DNA of 64,000 nucleotides from CAMDPA01 sp964574325 (GTDB taxonomy: Bacteria > Pseudomonadota > Alphaproteobacteria > Rhizobiales > Hyphomicrobiaceae). Position 1 is the stretch's first letter; the number at the start of each line of letters is the position of its first letter. A model generated the notes under the pieces. The model worked only from the letters and a program-made list of their open reading frames with translations. It was not told the DNA's origin and searched no databases. The stretch spans positions 1 to 64,000 of the forward strand of contig CAZNMY010000001.1 of NCBI GenBank assembly GCA_964574325.1, read 5' to 3'. Positions 63,947 through 64,000 of the stretch are shown piece by piece. The position numbers and the translations under genes are program-made.

Positions 63947-64000
63947 CGTCAGACCTCTCTGCTTCGATCTCACAAGTCTGGCATCGCGCGGCGATCCGGG

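Overview
The window is about 64 kb of GC-rich chromosomal DNA from an alphaproteobacterium, most likely a member of the Hyphomicrobiales (Rhizobiales). This rests on gene content: a pyrB-pyrC-plsY-dprA-topA neighbourhood, OlsB-type ornithine lipid synthesis, a DUF3305/DUF3306 formate dehydrogenase cluster, a TctC-type solute receptor and several LLM flavin monooxygenases. No marker gene fixes the genus. No rRNA, tRNA, CRISPR array, transposase or integrase was seen.

Layout. 1-9722: a formate dehydrogenase locus. The molybdenum subunit runs off the left edge. Upstream of it on the minus strand are a small Tat-targeted protein, a TorD-like chaperone fused to a YdaS-like helix-turn-helix, and five accessory proteins. 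A large multi-4Fe-4S protein diverges from them. 9878-12127: an OlsB-like acyltransferase, a REP-like repeat and an alpha/beta hydrolase. 12161-19899: the minus-strand housekeeping run topA, dprA, plsY, pyrC, pyrB; topA is interrupted by a 10-N assembly gap. 20265-25787: an accessory stretch with a PcfJ-like protein, a duplicated intergenic repeat, a cyclic-nucleotide-type K+ channel, a TIR-domain protein and a DUF2254 membrane protein that overlaps it by 4 nt. 25817-36596: a DUF1244 protein, an N-formylglutamate amidohydrolase, and a catabolic-looking plus-strand series (Tat-exported amidohydrolase, GhrA-like reductase, Ldh-family dehydrogenase, LLM monooxygenase, acyl-CoA dehydrogenase, hydrolase, MFS exporter, universal stress protein). 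36732-42906: a bifunctional phosphotransferase/ATPase, RibA, a trimeric autotransporter adhesin and a small exported protein. 43019-53190: a hydroxypyruvate isomerase-like protein, a NicX/M29-like protein, a VapBC-type toxin-antitoxin pair, an acyl-CoA synthetase, a transporter-fused hybrid histidine kinase, a bicupin and a TctC receptor. 53289-59603: a minus-strand trio of a clostripain-like C11 protease, a 1090-residue cell-wall-active protein and a small membrane protein. 59772-63946: LLM oxidoreductase, ArgE, an exported methyltransferase-like protein and a small membrane protein.

How genes work together. The formate dehydrogenase locus carries the enzyme, its Tat-linked helper, a dedicated chaperone that may also be a DNA-binding regulator, and cofactor or assembly proteins. 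The pyr/pls/dpr/top run is a conserved alphaproteobacterial arrangement. The two places most likely to hold an undescribed system are the TIR + DUF2254 unit (23311-25787), which looks like an abortive or signalling defence pair, and the C11 protease + GH19/peptidoglycan-binding protein + membrane protein set (53289-59603), which looks like a cell-envelope module. Both readings are inference from domain content and gene order.
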